From Streptomyces sp. CBMA152 (GTDB lineage Bacteria; Actinomycetota; Actinomycetes; Streptomycetales; Streptomycetaceae), in assembly GCF_014596475.1 (NCBI RefSeq), contig NZ_MECJ01000039.1:229047-293046 (forward strand): DNA of 64,000 nt, written 5' to 3'. Under the pieces are notes generated by a model. It ran no database searches, had not been told where the DNA came from, and saw only the letters and a list, made by a program, of their open reading frames with translations. The position numbers and the translations under genes were made by a program. This document shows, one piece after another, positions 14,627 through 23,022 of this stretch; position 1 is the stretch's first letter, and every line of letters begins with the position of its first letter.

Positions 14627-15694
14627 ATGCGTTCTCGTTCTCGTGTGTGGGGCCCTGCGGCGGCCGTTGTGCTGGGCGGCCTGCTGACGGCCGGGTGCGG
14701 CGGTGGGGACAGCGCGGACACGGACACGGCGGGCAAGGCCGCCCCGGGCGACCACCCGGTCTCCGTCACCGACTGCATGGGCGCCGAGACCACCTTCTCC
14801 GCCACCCCGAAGAAGATCGTCACCAGCAATGCCTCCAGCCTGGAGCTGCTGCTCCGGCTCGGCGCCGGTGACAAGGTGATCGGCACCGGGTTCCCGCCCG
14901 GCAAGGGCACGCTGCCCGGCGCACTCGACGCCCAGGCGCAGAAGGTGAAGGTGCTCGGTCAGAGCGTCATCCCGAAGGAGAAGCTGCTCGGCTCCGGTGC
15001 CGACCTGTACATCGACACCTTCGCCTCGATGAACATGGGCGGCGGGATGGGCGACGCACCGACGGCCCAGGAGTTCAAGGCCGCCGGGATCAAGCACATC
15101 TACCTGAAGTCCACCGCCTGCGCGGCCCAGGGCAAGAGCGCGGTCACCGACCTGTCGGCGGTCGAGGCGGACATCACCTCCCTCGGCGCGGTCACCGGCA
15201 CCACCACCAAGGCGAAGGAATTCGTCGCCGGGATGAAGAAGAAGGTGGACGCCGTACAGAAGGCGGTCGGGAGCACGCCCGACCGCGCGCGGCCGACGTA
15301 CTTCCTCTTCGACTACGACGCCGGCACCAAGCAGCCCACCGCCGTCTGCAACCGCCAGGTCGCCAACGCCGTGATCACCCTGGCTGGCGCCCGCAACGCC
15401 TTCGCCGACTGCGACGGCGACTACAAGCAGGTCGGCTGGGAGGACGTCATCGCCAAGAACCCGGACTGGATCCAGCTCGGCGTCCGCAACCGGGGGAGCG
15501 AGGCGGCGAACAAGAAGGCGTTCGACGAGGCCGAGAAGTGGCTGAAGTCCAACTCGGCGACCAAGGGCCTCAAGGCGGTCAAGGAGGGCCACTTCCTGCG
15601 CATCGGCTCCGAGCAGACCACCATTGCGGGCGTCGAGAACGCCGACACGGTCGAGGCCATCGCCAAGGCCCTCTACCCGGGCAAGGTCGGCTGA
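14627..15694 (+). CDS. ABC importer substrate-binding lipoprotein (BtuF/FepB class)
   Basis: 355 aa. A lipoprotein signal with lipobox LTAGC (Cys24) is followed by a PF01497-type fold (TPKKIVTSNASSLELLLRLG near the start, ADLYIDTF, GWEDVIAKNPDWIQLGV, EGHFLRIGSEQTTIAGVENA). Class III binding proteins carry siderophores, cobalamin or other metal complexes. A Met-rich segment (SMNMGGGMGDAP, about 137-148) and four Cys (CMGAE, STACAAQG, VCNRQ, DCDGD) are unusual and would suit a copper-chelate ligand. First gene of a three-gene importer. Confidence 0.9.
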   Translation: MRSRSRVWGPAAAVVLGGLLTAGCGGGDSADTDTAGKAAPGDHPVSVTDCMGAETTFSATPKKIVTSNASSLELLLRLGAGDKVIGTGFPPGKGTLPGALDAQAQKVKVLGQSVIPKEKLLGSGADLYIDTFASMNMGGGMGDAPTAQEFKAAGIKHIYLKSTACAAQGKSAVTDLSAVEADITSLGAVTGTTTKAKEFVAGMKKKVDAVQKAVGSTPDRARPTYFLFDYDAGTKQPTAVCNRQVANAVITLAGARNAFADCDGDYKQVGWEDVIAKNPDWIQLGVRNRGSEAANKKAFDEAEKWLKSNSATKGLKAVKEGHFLRIGSEQTTIAGVENADTVEAIAKALYPGKVG

Positions 15695-15696
15695 CC

Positions 15697-16770
15697 GTGG
15701 CCTTCACCCTGGTGCGCCGGAAAGCCGTGGCTGCGGAGAAGCGTGGCAGCGTGCCCGCAGGTCCGCTGGCGGTGGTTCTGGCCGTGCTACTGCTGGCCGC
15801 GTTGACGGCTGCCGTTGCCTGGGGCTCGACATCCATCCCGCCCGGTGAGGTGTGGAGCGTGGTGTGGCGGCGGCTGTCGGGCGAGGCGCCGCGTCCAGGC
15901 ACGGACGACCTCATCGTCTGGCAGCTCCGTGTCCCGCGCGCCCTGCTTGCCGCCCTCGTCGGCGCGGGACTCGGTGTCGTCGGTACGGCCGTCCAGGCGC
16001 TGGTGCGCAATCCGCTGGCCGACCCCTATCTGCTGGGCATCTCCAACGGTGCCTCGCTCGGCGCGGTCGCCGCGATCGTCCTCGGCCTCGGCGCGGGCGG
16101 GGCACTGGGACTGGGGTTGTCCGGGGCGGCATTTGTGGGCGCACTGGCGACGTTCGCGCTGGTGTGGGCGGTGGCTCGGCGCGGCGGAGGGTTCGCGCCG
16201 CTGCGGCTGGTGCTGGCGGGGGTCGCGATCGGCCAGTTCCTGTCCGGGTTCACCAGCTACCTGGTGTTGCAGACCGGGGACGAGCAGCAGACCCACAGCG
16301 TCCTGTTCTGGCTCATGGGCAGCCTCAGCGGAGCGACGTGGGAACTGCTCGCGGTACCCGCCGTCGCCGTACCCGCCGCCCTGCTGTGGCTCCAGGCGCG
16401 CGCCCGGGGCCTCAACGCCCTGCTGATGGGCGACGAGACCGCGGCCGGCCTCGGCATCGACGTCACCCGCCTGCGCCGCGAACTGTTCACCGTGACCAGC
16501 GTGCTGACCGGCGTCCTCGTGGCGGTCTCCGGCGCGATCGCCTTCGTCGCGCTGATGGTGCCGCACGCCTGCCGCCTCGTCGTCGGCGGCGACCACCGAC
16601 GCCTGCTGCCTGTCTCCGCGCTGTTCGGCGCGCTGCTGCTGGTGGTGGTCGACATCGTGTGCCGTACGGCGATGGACACGCAGGAACTGCCGGTCGGCGT
16701 GGTCACCTCTCTGCTCGGGGCTCCGGCCCTGCTGTATCTGCTGGACCGGCGCCTGGGGAGCGGCAGTTGA
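15697..16770 (+). CDS. FecCD/BtuC-type ABC importer permease
   Basis: 357 aa, GTG 15697 two bases after the binding-protein stop. Ten TM helices are expected for the family; the signatures LRVPRALLAALVGAGLGVVG, QALVRNPLADPYLLGISNGA and VAVSGAIAFVALMVPHACRL (the BtuC coupling region) are present, and the C-terminus runs ELPVGVVTSLLGAPALLYLL. It works as a homodimer. Its stop overlaps the TTG of the ATPase gene. Confidence 0.95.
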   Translation: MAFTLVRRKAVAAEKRGSVPAGPLAVVLAVLLLAALTAAVAWGSTSIPPGEVWSVVWRRLSGEAPRPGTDDLIVWQLRVPRALLAALVGAGLGVVGTAVQALVRNPLADPYLLGISNGASLGAVAAIVLGLGAGGALGLGLSGAAFVGALATFALVWAVARRGGGFAPLRLVLAGVAIGQFLSGFTSYLVLQTGDEQQTHSVLFWLMGSLSGATWELLAVPAVAVPAALLWLQARARGLNALLMGDETAAGLGIDVTRLRRELFTVTSVLTGVLVAVSGAIAFVALMVPHACRLVVGGDHRRLLPVSALFGALLLVVVDIVCRTAMDTQELPVGVVTSLLGAPALLYLLDRRLGSGS

Positions 16771-17585
16771 GGATCGACATCGAGGACCTGTCCGTCGCCT
16801 ACGCGGGCCGTACGGTCGTGGCGGGCGCCCATCTCGTCGCGGCCGAGGGCGAGATCACCGGCTTGGTCGGTCCGAACGGCAGCGGCAAGTCCAGCCTGCT
16901 GCGCACCGTCTACCGGCACCTGAAGCCCGCCGCCGGGCTGGTCCTGCTCGCCGGCACCGACCTGCGGGAGATGACCCCGCTCCAGTCGGCGCGGCACGTG
17001 GCGGCCCTGCCGCAGGAGCGCGGGAGCGACTTCGAGCTGAGCGTGCGCGAGGTCGTCGCCATGGGCCGTACGCCCTACAAGCGAGCCTTCTCCGGCGAGG
17101 ACGCCGCCGACCGGGACATCGTCGCGCAGGCCCTCACCGATGTCGGCATGGCGCAGCAGGCCGGTCGCCGCTTCACGGCCCTGTCCGGCGGCGAGCGCCA
17201 ACGCGTCCTGCTGGCCAGGGCGTTCGCGCAGAACCCGGACGTACTTGTGCTGGACGAACCGACCAACCACCTCGACATCCGCCACCAGGTCGACCTGCTC
17301 GCCCTCCTGCGCGCCCAGCGCCGTACGACCCTGGTGTCGCTGCACGACCTGAATGCAGCCGCCTCCGTCTGCGACCGCCTGCACGTCCTGCACGCGGGAG
17401 CGGTCGTCGCCTCCGGCACGCCGCGCGAGGTCCTCACGCCCGCGCTGATGGCGGAAGTGTTCGGGGTGCGAGCGGCGGTTGTCGACCATCCCCTGACCGG
17501 TGATCCGCTGATCGCTTTCGACCACCGGGCGCCGGCGGACGAGGCACCGACGGCCGTGCCGTTGGAGACACCCACGCGGGGATGA
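16767..17585 (+). CDS. ABC importer ATP-binding protein (BtuD/FecE class)
   Basis: 272 aa. TTG 16767 overlaps the permease stop (TTGA), with GGGGAG upstream. Walker A GPNGSGKS (residues 35-42), Q-loop in AALPQERG, signature LSGGERQRVLLARAFAQNP, Walker B VLVLDEPTNHLD, H-loop SLHD. It completes the importer 14627-17585. The cargo is not shown by sequence; the neighbouring isonitrile-type biosynthesis and copper genes suggest a copper-isonitrile complex rather than an iron siderophore. Confidence 0.95.
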   Translation: MRIDIEDLSVAYAGRTVVAGAHLVAAEGEITGLVGPNGSGKSSLLRTVYRHLKPAAGLVLLAGTDLREMTPLQSARHVAALPQERGSDFELSVREVVAMGRTPYKRAFSGEDAADRDIVAQALTDVGMAQQAGRRFTALSGGERQRVLLARAFAQNPDVLVLDEPTNHLDIRHQVDLLALLRAQRRTTLVSLHDLNAAASVCDRLHVLHAGAVVASGTPREVLTPALMAEVFGVRAAVVDHPLTGDPLIAFDHRAPADEAPTAVPLETPTRG

Positions 17586-17914
17586 ACGAGTTGGGGCAGG
17601 ACGACGGTCGCGTTCTGCCCGCTCAGCCGTCGGGCTTCCCTGATGCTCGCGCGCAGTGCTCGCAGCTCATTCCCGTGACGTTGCATCGCTTCTGGTCAAC
17701 GGTGCAACTCCTGGATGCGGACGGGGACGTCGGTGTGGCGTACGGATGTCCGAACGCGGATGTTCAGGCCGAGGCCGTCACCGCAGGAGTCGGCTGAGCG
17801 GAGCGCGGAGTTCCGCCGTAGGTGTGCCGATTCGATGTCCGGCGGCAGGGAAGGAGCCCCCTGGGCACGCATCGGGCAGCGGGCGTGTTCAGCGGTGTGT
17901 GGGAGGGCAGTCGG
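17586..17914. other. Intergenic region with possible CopZ remnant
   Basis: About 330 bases. GTTGCA near 17682 and TGCAAC near 17702 form a spaced inverted repeat. The minus strand carries a short HMA-like remnant (see 17623-17697). There is no copy of the ECF-type motif and no intact gene. Confidence 0.4.
17623..17697 (-). pseudogene. Possible CopZ/HMA-domain remnant
   Basis: One minus-strand frame reads NVTGMSCEHCARAS and then a stop after a few unrelated residues. GMSCEHC matches the Cu(I)-binding loop of CopZ-type chaperones exactly (GMxCxxC). Only about 24 codons are open and there is no good start, so this is at most a decayed fragment. Its position next to copper genes makes coincidence less likely. 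Confidence 0.3.
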
Positions 17915-18211
17915 ATGGCGCGGCTCCGGCACGACGTGCACGGCGGTTCCCATGCGATATGGCCCTGGGGTCCTGGACCCAGGACGATCAGGCTCGGCTG
18001 GGTGAGTATCAACGGGGGAGCCTGGCCGTTGCACGCGGCCGCCGTGGCCGTTCTCGTAGCCGGGTACGGCTGGCTGGGCTCCGTCGTCGACGGAGCCTTC
18101 GGCGCGGCTGTCGGCTGTGCCGCCGGGCTGATCCTCTGCGCGCTGCTGTACCTGCTGGTGGAGTCGGCCGTGTCGGGCAAGGCACCACGCGGCGGCCGCC
18201 GCCGCGACTGA
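17915..18211 (+). CDS. Small two-helix membrane protein, 98 aa
   Basis: ATG 17915 with GGGAGGG seven bases upstream. A hydrophilic N-terminus rich in Trp/Pro/Gly (HAIWPWGPGPRTIRLGWVSI) precedes two TM helices (LHAAAVAVLVAGYGWLGSVV and FGAAVGCAAGLILCALLYLL) and a basic tail. It has its own terminator. Not a family I recognise; it could be an accessory of the flanking transporters. Confidence 0.7.
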   Translation: MARLRHDVHGGSHAIWPWGPGPRTIRLGWVSINGGAWPLHAAAVAVLVAGYGWLGSVVDGAFGAAVGCAAGLILCALLYLLVESAVSGKAPRGGRRRD

Positions 18212-18216
18212 CCGGC

Positions 18217-18249
18217 GCGGGCAGTTCCAGCCTGCCCGCCGTGTTTTTT
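18217..18249 (+). terminator. Rho-independent terminator with T-tract
   Basis: GCGGGCAG (18217-18224), loop, CTGCCCGC (18232-18239), then GTGTTTTTT to 18249. A classical intrinsic terminator, rare in this GC-rich DNA. It isolates the following biosynthetic operon. Confidence 0.85.
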
Positions 18250-18259
18250 GGACGCGCCC

Positions 18260-18287
18260 GGGAACTCGTGTGCGATCCCTCCCGACT
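18260..18287 (+). promoter_or_regulatory. ECF-type promoter motif, copy 4
   Basis: GGGAACTC (18260-18267), then CGACTT (18283-18288), with the 17-base spacing of the other copies. It lies 55 bases before the MFS gene that opens the isocyanide synthase operon. Confidence 0.65.
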
Positions 18288-18342
18288 TGTGGGACGAGGC
18301 TGCCGTCCGGCAGCCCACCCACGACCGTGAGGGGCGGCAACG

Positions 18343-19758
18343 GTGACAGGCCACAGTCCGGGCTCGGAACAGCCCGGCCCCATACCCGTCGGCAGTGAGG
18401 ACCGCTGGCTGCTCGTTGCGGTGGCCGGCCTGCTGTCGTTCGTGGCGATGCTCGACATGAACATCGTCAACGTGGCCCTGGCGGACATCGCCGACGGTCT
18501 GCATGTCTCCGCCGCGACCGCCCAGTGGGCGGTTCTGGGTTATCAACTGCCGGTGGTCGCACTGCTGTTGCCTGTCGGCCGGTGGCTTGACGGGGTCAGG
18601 ATGCGCTCCGCCCTGCTGGTCGCGACCGCGGGCTTCGCCCTGTGCAGTGCGCTGGCGGCTGCCTCACCCTGGGCGGCCTGGCTGATCGCCGCCCGCCTCG
18701 CGCAGGGCGCGTTCGGGGCCGTGCTCTTCGTACTGATGCCGGTTCTTGCCCTGCGCTCGGTACGACCGGAACTGCGCGCGCGGGCCATGAGCGTGCCCGC
18801 GACGCTGGGCCCGCTGGGCGCCGTGACCGGCCCGGCGGTGGGTGGACTGCTGCTGGACCACCTGGGCTGGCGCGCCGTCTTCCTGGTCAAGATCCCTTTC
18901 TGTCTGCTCGCCCTGGTCGTGGCGTGGAGGGCGATGCCGAGGGACGGCGGCCTGCGCCTGCCCGACCGGCGGTCGGCGGCGGATGCCGTGCTGGTGGGTT
19001 CCGGTGTGGCCGCCCTGCTGCTGGCGCTGACCCTGGCGTCGGGAAGCCCGGGGTGGCTGGTGCTCGCGCTTGCCGCCGTACCGCCGTTGTGGTGGTGGCT
19101 GCGGGGACCCGGCGGCCGTCCGGTGGCCGGGGTATTGCGGGCGACGGGGCTGTTGCGGGCGCATACGGCGGTGCTGGCGCTGGCGGCCGGGTTCGCGGCG
19201 ATGCACTACGTCGTCGCCCTGTACCTCCAGCGCGACGACGGCGTAAGTGCCACCACGACCGGGCTGACCGTGCTGGCGTTCCCGCTCGGCATGGGGCTGG
19301 CCGGGCCGGTCGGTGGTCGCCTCGCCGACCGGTGCGGGGCCCGGCCGGTGGCGGTCACCGGTGCCGCCCTCACCGCCGCCGGTCTGCTCCTCCTCGTTCC
19401 GCTGGGGAGTGACTGGTCACCGGTCGACGTGGCCTGGCGGCTCGCGCTGGCCGGCCTCGGCATGGGCCTGAACGGCGGCCCCACCCAGGCCCTCGTCATG
19501 GGCGCCGCCCCGCCGGACCGCACGGCGACCGTGGGCTCATCCGTACAGCTGGCCCGCAGCCTCGGCTTCACCCTCGGCCCGGCCCTGGCCACCGCCGCGT
19601 GGGGCCTGGCCGGAGGCGACCACGGCGTGACGGCCGGGCTGGCCCTGGCCGCAGCAGCCGCCTGTATCGCCATACCCCTGCTCGCACGGCAAGGACGCAG
19701 GCCGGCGCCCGTGCAAGAGAAGTCCACCGACGCGGCTCCCGCCGCCCACCACCCCTGA
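18343..19758 (+). CDS. MFS transporter, DHA2 (14-helix) type
   Basis: 471 aa. GTG 18343 with GAGGGGCGG upstream. Family signatures: LDMNIVNVALADIADGL in TM1, WAVLGYQLPVVALLLPVGRW, LGPLGAVTGPAVGGLLLDHL (motif C, antiporter), and GWRAVFLVKIPF. DHA2 proteins export antibiotics and small metabolites by proton antiport. As first gene of the operon with the asparagine-synthetase-like enzyme, P450 and isocyanide synthase, it is the likely product exporter. The stop is 16 bases before the next ATG. Confidence 0.93.
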   Translation: MTGHSPGSEQPGPIPVGSEDRWLLVAVAGLLSFVAMLDMNIVNVALADIADGLHVSAATAQWAVLGYQLPVVALLLPVGRWLDGVRMRSALLVATAGFALCSALAAASPWAAWLIAARLAQGAFGAVLFVLMPVLALRSVRPELRARAMSVPATLGPLGAVTGPAVGGLLLDHLGWRAVFLVKIPFCLLALVVAWRAMPRDGGLRLPDRRSAADAVLVGSGVAALLLALTLASGSPGWLVLALAAVPPLWWWLRGPGGRPVAGVLRATGLLRAHTAVLALAAGFAAMHYVVALYLQRDDGVSATTTGLTVLAFPLGMGLAGPVGGRLADRCGARPVAVTGAALTAAGLLLLVPLGSDWSPVDVAWRLALAGLGMGLNGGPTQALVMGAAPPDRTATVGSSVQLARSLGFTLGPALATAAWGLAGGDHGVTAGLALAAAAACIAIPLLARQGRRPAPVQEKSTDAAPAAHHP

Positions 19759-19774
19759 CCGAGGAGTCCTCCCC

Positions 19775-21601
19775 ATGTGCGGAATCACCGGCTGGGCGTC
19801 CTTCCACCACGACGCCCGCACCCAGGCCCCGGTCATCGAGGCCATGACCGCCACCCTCACCCCACGCGGCCCCGACGCCGGAGGCGTCTGGCTCGGCGAG
19901 CGGGCCGCGATCGGCCACCGCCGACTGGCCGTCATCGACCTCGAAGGCGGCCGACAGCCGATGACCGACCGGCCCGGCCAGCCGGCCATCGTGCTCACCT
20001 ACAGCGGCGAGGTCTACAACCACCACGAACTGCGGACCGAACTGCGCGGCCGGGGCCATGTGTTCCACACGCGCAGCGACACCGAGGTGGTGCTGCGCGC
20101 GTACGCCGAGTGGGGAGAGGCGGCGGCCGAGCACCTGGAGGGCATGTTCGCCTTCGCCGTCTGGGACGAGCGCGCCCAGCGGCTGCTCCTGGTCCGCGAC
20201 CGGCTCGGGGTGAAGCCCCTGTTCTGGGCCACCGTCGACGGCGGCCTCGCCTTCGCCTCCGAACCGAAGGCACTGTTCGCCCACCCGGAGATCCGGCCGC
20301 GGGTGGACGCGGACGGGCTGAGGGAGGCGTACAGCCTGCTGTTCAACACCGGGCCGACGATGTGGTCCGGCGTGCGGGAGGTCGAGCCCGGCGGGATCCT
20401 GGTCCTGGACCGCGACGGCATCCGCGAACGCCGCTACTGGCAGCTGGAGGCCCGCGCCCACGACGACGACCAGGACGCGACCGCGGAACAGATCCGCGAG
20501 CTGGTCGGCGCGGCGGCCCGCCGCCAGCTGGAGGCCGACGTCCCGCTGTGCAGCCTGCTCTCCGGCGGCCTCGACTCCACCGTCCTGACCGCCCTGCTCG
20601 CCGACGAACTCCGCCTGCGCGAGGGCCCGGACGCCCGGATCCGCTCCTACGCCGTCGACTACAGCGACCAGGCGGCGAGCTTCACGGGAGATGTCCTGCG
20701 CACCGGCCACGACACCCCGTACGCCACCGAGGCCGGCGCCTTCATCGGTACCGACCACAGCACCGTCGTGCTCGACCCGCACGCTCTGTTGGACCCCGAG
20801 CACCGCAAGGCGGTCGTGGTGGCCCGCGACTCGCCCATCGGCGTCGGCGACATGGACACCTCGCTGTATCTGCTGTTCGGAGAGATACGGCGGCACTCGG
20901 CCGTCGCCCTGTCCGGCGAGGCGGCCGACGAGGTCTTCGGCGGCTACCCCTGGTTCCACAACCCCAAGGCGCTGGCCGCACAGACCTTCCCGTGGCTGCT
21001 GGTCACCGGCGACGAGGCCGCCATGCCCCTCAACCCCGAACTCGACCTGCGCATCGCCGAGTTCCGAGACGACACCTACCGCAGCGCCCTGGCCGCCGTA
21101 CCGCATCTGGACGGCGAGAGCCCCACCGAACACCGCCAGCGCGAAATGCAGCACGTGTCGCTGACCCGCTGGCTGCGCCAACTCCTGCACCGCAAGGACC
21201 GGTTGAGCATGGCCCAGGGGCTGGAGGTCCGCGTCCCGTACTGCGACCACCGTCTGGTCGAGTACGCCTTCACCACCCCCTGGGCACTGAAGACCTTCGA
21301 CGGCCGGGAGAAGAGCCTGCTCCGTGCGACCGGCCAGGACCTGGCCCCCGACTCGGTGCTGTACCGCCCCAAGAACCACTACCCGGCCACCCACCACCCC
21401 GACTACAACCGCGGCCTGCAGGACCTGGCCCGCGACGCCCTCGCCACCGAACAGGTGCGCGCCCTGGCCGACGAAACCCTGATCAAGCCCTGTCTCGACA
21501 CCCCGCCCGACCGCCTGGAGTGGGGCCACCGCCTGCGCCTCGAACGCGTCGTAGACCTCGCCCTCTGGCTCGACCACTACCAGCCCGATCTCGCCCTCTG
21601 A
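19775..21601 (+). CDS. Asparagine-synthetase (AsnB)-family amidotransferase
   Basis: 608 aa. N-terminal class II glutaminase: catalytic Cys after Met1 (MCGITGWASF), RGPDAGGVW, GHRRLAVIDL, YSGEVYNH. C-terminal synthetase domain with the ATP-pyrophosphatase motif SGGLDST (263-269), SGEAADEVFGGYPW, RKDRLSMAQGLEVRVPYCDH. All catalytic residues are present, so it can make an amide from glutamine ammonia. In this operon it may amidate the carboxylate of an amino-acid-derived isonitrile rather than aspartate. Plain asparagine synthesis cannot be excluded. GAGGAG precedes the ATG. Confidence 0.93.
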   Translation: MCGITGWASFHHDARTQAPVIEAMTATLTPRGPDAGGVWLGERAAIGHRRLAVIDLEGGRQPMTDRPGQPAIVLTYSGEVYNHHELRTELRGRGHVFHTRSDTEVVLRAYAEWGEAAAEHLEGMFAFAVWDERAQRLLLVRDRLGVKPLFWATVDGGLAFASEPKALFAHPEIRPRVDADGLREAYSLLFNTGPTMWSGVREVEPGGILVLDRDGIRERRYWQLEARAHDDDQDATAEQIRELVGAAARRQLEADVPLCSLLSGGLDSTVLTALLADELRLREGPDARIRSYAVDYSDQAASFTGDVLRTGHDTPYATEAGAFIGTDHSTVVLDPHALLDPEHRKAVVVARDSPIGVGDMDTSLYLLFGEIRRHSAVALSGEAADEVFGGYPWFHNPKALAAQTFPWLLVTGDEAAMPLNPELDLRIAEFRDDTYRSALAAVPHLDGESPTEHRQREMQHVSLTRWLRQLLHRKDRLSMAQGLEVRVPYCDHRLVEYAFTTPWALKTFDGREKSLLRATGQDLAPDSVLYRPKNHYPATHHPDYNRGLQDLARDALATEQVRALADETLIKPCLDTPPDRLEWGHRLRLERVVDLALWLDHYQPDLAL

Positions 21602-21613
21602 GGAGCCTCGTTC

Positions 21614-22873
21614 ATGACCATCCAGGAACCCGGGACCGCCACCGGGGCTGCCCTGCCCGATCCCGTCCCGCTGATGGGATGCCCCTACAAGGCCGACCCT
21701 TATCCCCTGTACGAGCAGATGCGCGAGGCCGCCCCGGTGCACCGTGTCCTGTTCCCCAGCGGCGTGCAGGCGTGGCTCGTCACCGGCTATGACGCGGCCC
21801 ACGCCGCCCTCAATGACGAACGCCTCGGCAAGAACCACGACCGCGGCAACGACCGCTGGCGCGCCCGCGCCTCGATCATGCCCGAGCCGCAGCACTCCCA
21901 GCTCCAGGTCCACCTACTCCACCAGGACCCCCCGAAACACACCCACATGCGGCGCTTCGTCACCGACGCCTTCATTCCACGCCGGATTGAGAACCTGCGG
22001 CCTCGCTTCCAGGAACTGGCGGATGCACTGATCGACGCCCTGCCCGAGCACGGCCCCGCCGACCTCGTCACCGGCTTCGCCGCCCACTACCCCTTCCGTG
22101 TTCTCGCCGAAGTCATCGGCCTCCCACAGGAGTTGGCGGCCCGCTTCGACCGCGACTGGGGCAAGGTCGTCCAGCCGGTCGGCCCCACCGACCCCGGGCG
22201 CCCGCAGTACGAGGCACGCCTGCACGGCCTCCAGAGCTACATCGCCGACGTCGTCACCCACAAACGCGAACACTGGGACGACGACCTGCTCAGCCGCCTC
22301 GTCGTGGCCCGCGACCGACGCGAACTCTCCCAGGAAGAGCTGGACTCGATGATCTTCCAGCTCCTGGTCGCCGGCCAGGAACCGGTCACCAACCAGATCA
22401 CCACCGCCCTGATCGCCCTCTTCCGCAACCCCGCCGAACTGGCCCGCCTGCGCGACGACCCGTCGCTGCTGCCCCGCGCAGTCGAGGAACTCCTGCGCTA
22501 CGACAGTGCCTTCGAGCTCACCACCTGGCGCTTCTTCGACAAGGCCAGCGACCTGCACGGCAGCGAAGTCCCCGCCGGCGACTCGGTGATCGTCTCCCTG
22601 TGCGCGGCCAACCGCGACCCCGGCCGCTTCCCCGACCCCGACACCCTGGACTTCGACCGCAGCCCCAACCCCCACCTGGCCTTCGGCCACGGCATCCACT
22701 TCTGCCCCGGCGCCGCCCTCGCCCGCGCCGAACTCCAGACCGCCCTCGGCACTCTTCTCGCCCGCCTCCCCGGCCTGCACCTGGCCATCGCAGACGAGGC
22801 CATCGAGTGGATCCCGGCCGTCCTCGGCCGCGGCACCAACCACCTCCCCGTCGGCTACGACCGACGCCTCTGA
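21614..22873 (+). CDS. Cytochrome P450 of the isonitrile operon
   Basis: 419 aa, 12 bases after the AsnB-like gene. ExxR in EELLRYDS; heme-binding loop FGHGIHFCPGAALARAE with Cys364. The I-helix reads LLVAGQEPVTNQI: the acid is kept (Glu256), but the oxygen-activating Thr is Pro257. P450s without this Thr often do couplings, eliminations or substrate-assisted chemistry instead of simple hydroxylation. In fungal xanthocillin pathways a P450 dimerises an aryl isonitrile, which makes a similar role here attractive but unproven. A hairpin at 22891-22918 follows. Confidence 0.95.
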   Translation: MTIQEPGTATGAALPDPVPLMGCPYKADPYPLYEQMREAAPVHRVLFPSGVQAWLVTGYDAAHAALNDERLGKNHDRGNDRWRARASIMPEPQHSQLQVHLLHQDPPKHTHMRRFVTDAFIPRRIENLRPRFQELADALIDALPEHGPADLVTGFAAHYPFRVLAEVIGLPQELAARFDRDWGKVVQPVGPTDPGRPQYEARLHGLQSYIADVVTHKREHWDDDLLSRLVVARDRRELSQEELDSMIFQLLVAGQEPVTNQITTALIALFRNPAELARLRDDPSLLPRAVEELLRYDSAFELTTWRFFDKASDLHGSEVPAGDSVIVSLCAANRDPGRFPDPDTLDFDRSPNPHLAFGHGIHFCPGAALARAELQTALGTLLARLPGLHLAIADEAIEWIPAVLGRGTNHLPVGYDRRL

Positions 22874-22890
22874 CACCCACGTACCGCTGA

Positions 22891-22918
22891 CCGGGTCGGG
22901 CCACACCAGCCGACCCGG
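22891..22918 (+). terminator. Hairpin between P450 and isocyanide synthase genes
   Basis: CCGGGTCGG (22891-22899), loop of ten, CCGACCCGG (22910-22918). There is no T-tract. It may attenuate or process the operon mRNA, since the 149-base gap to the isocyanide synthase is the longest in the operon. Confidence 0.5.
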
Positions 22919-23022
22919 CCCCGGCTGACCCACGCCCACCGACCCCAGGCGCCTGACTTCCATCCCCGCCACGGCGCCATGTCGACGTGCCCTCGTACGC
23001 CCTCGCATCCAGGAGGAACGAC

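Noticed and set aside
19568..21913. Long open frame (781 codons) on the minus strand opposite the AsnB-like gene
   Set aside because: Shadow of a GC-rich gene; its composition (Gly/Val/Glu runs) is what antisense of high-GC codons gives, and the plus strand encodes a complete AsnB-family protein.
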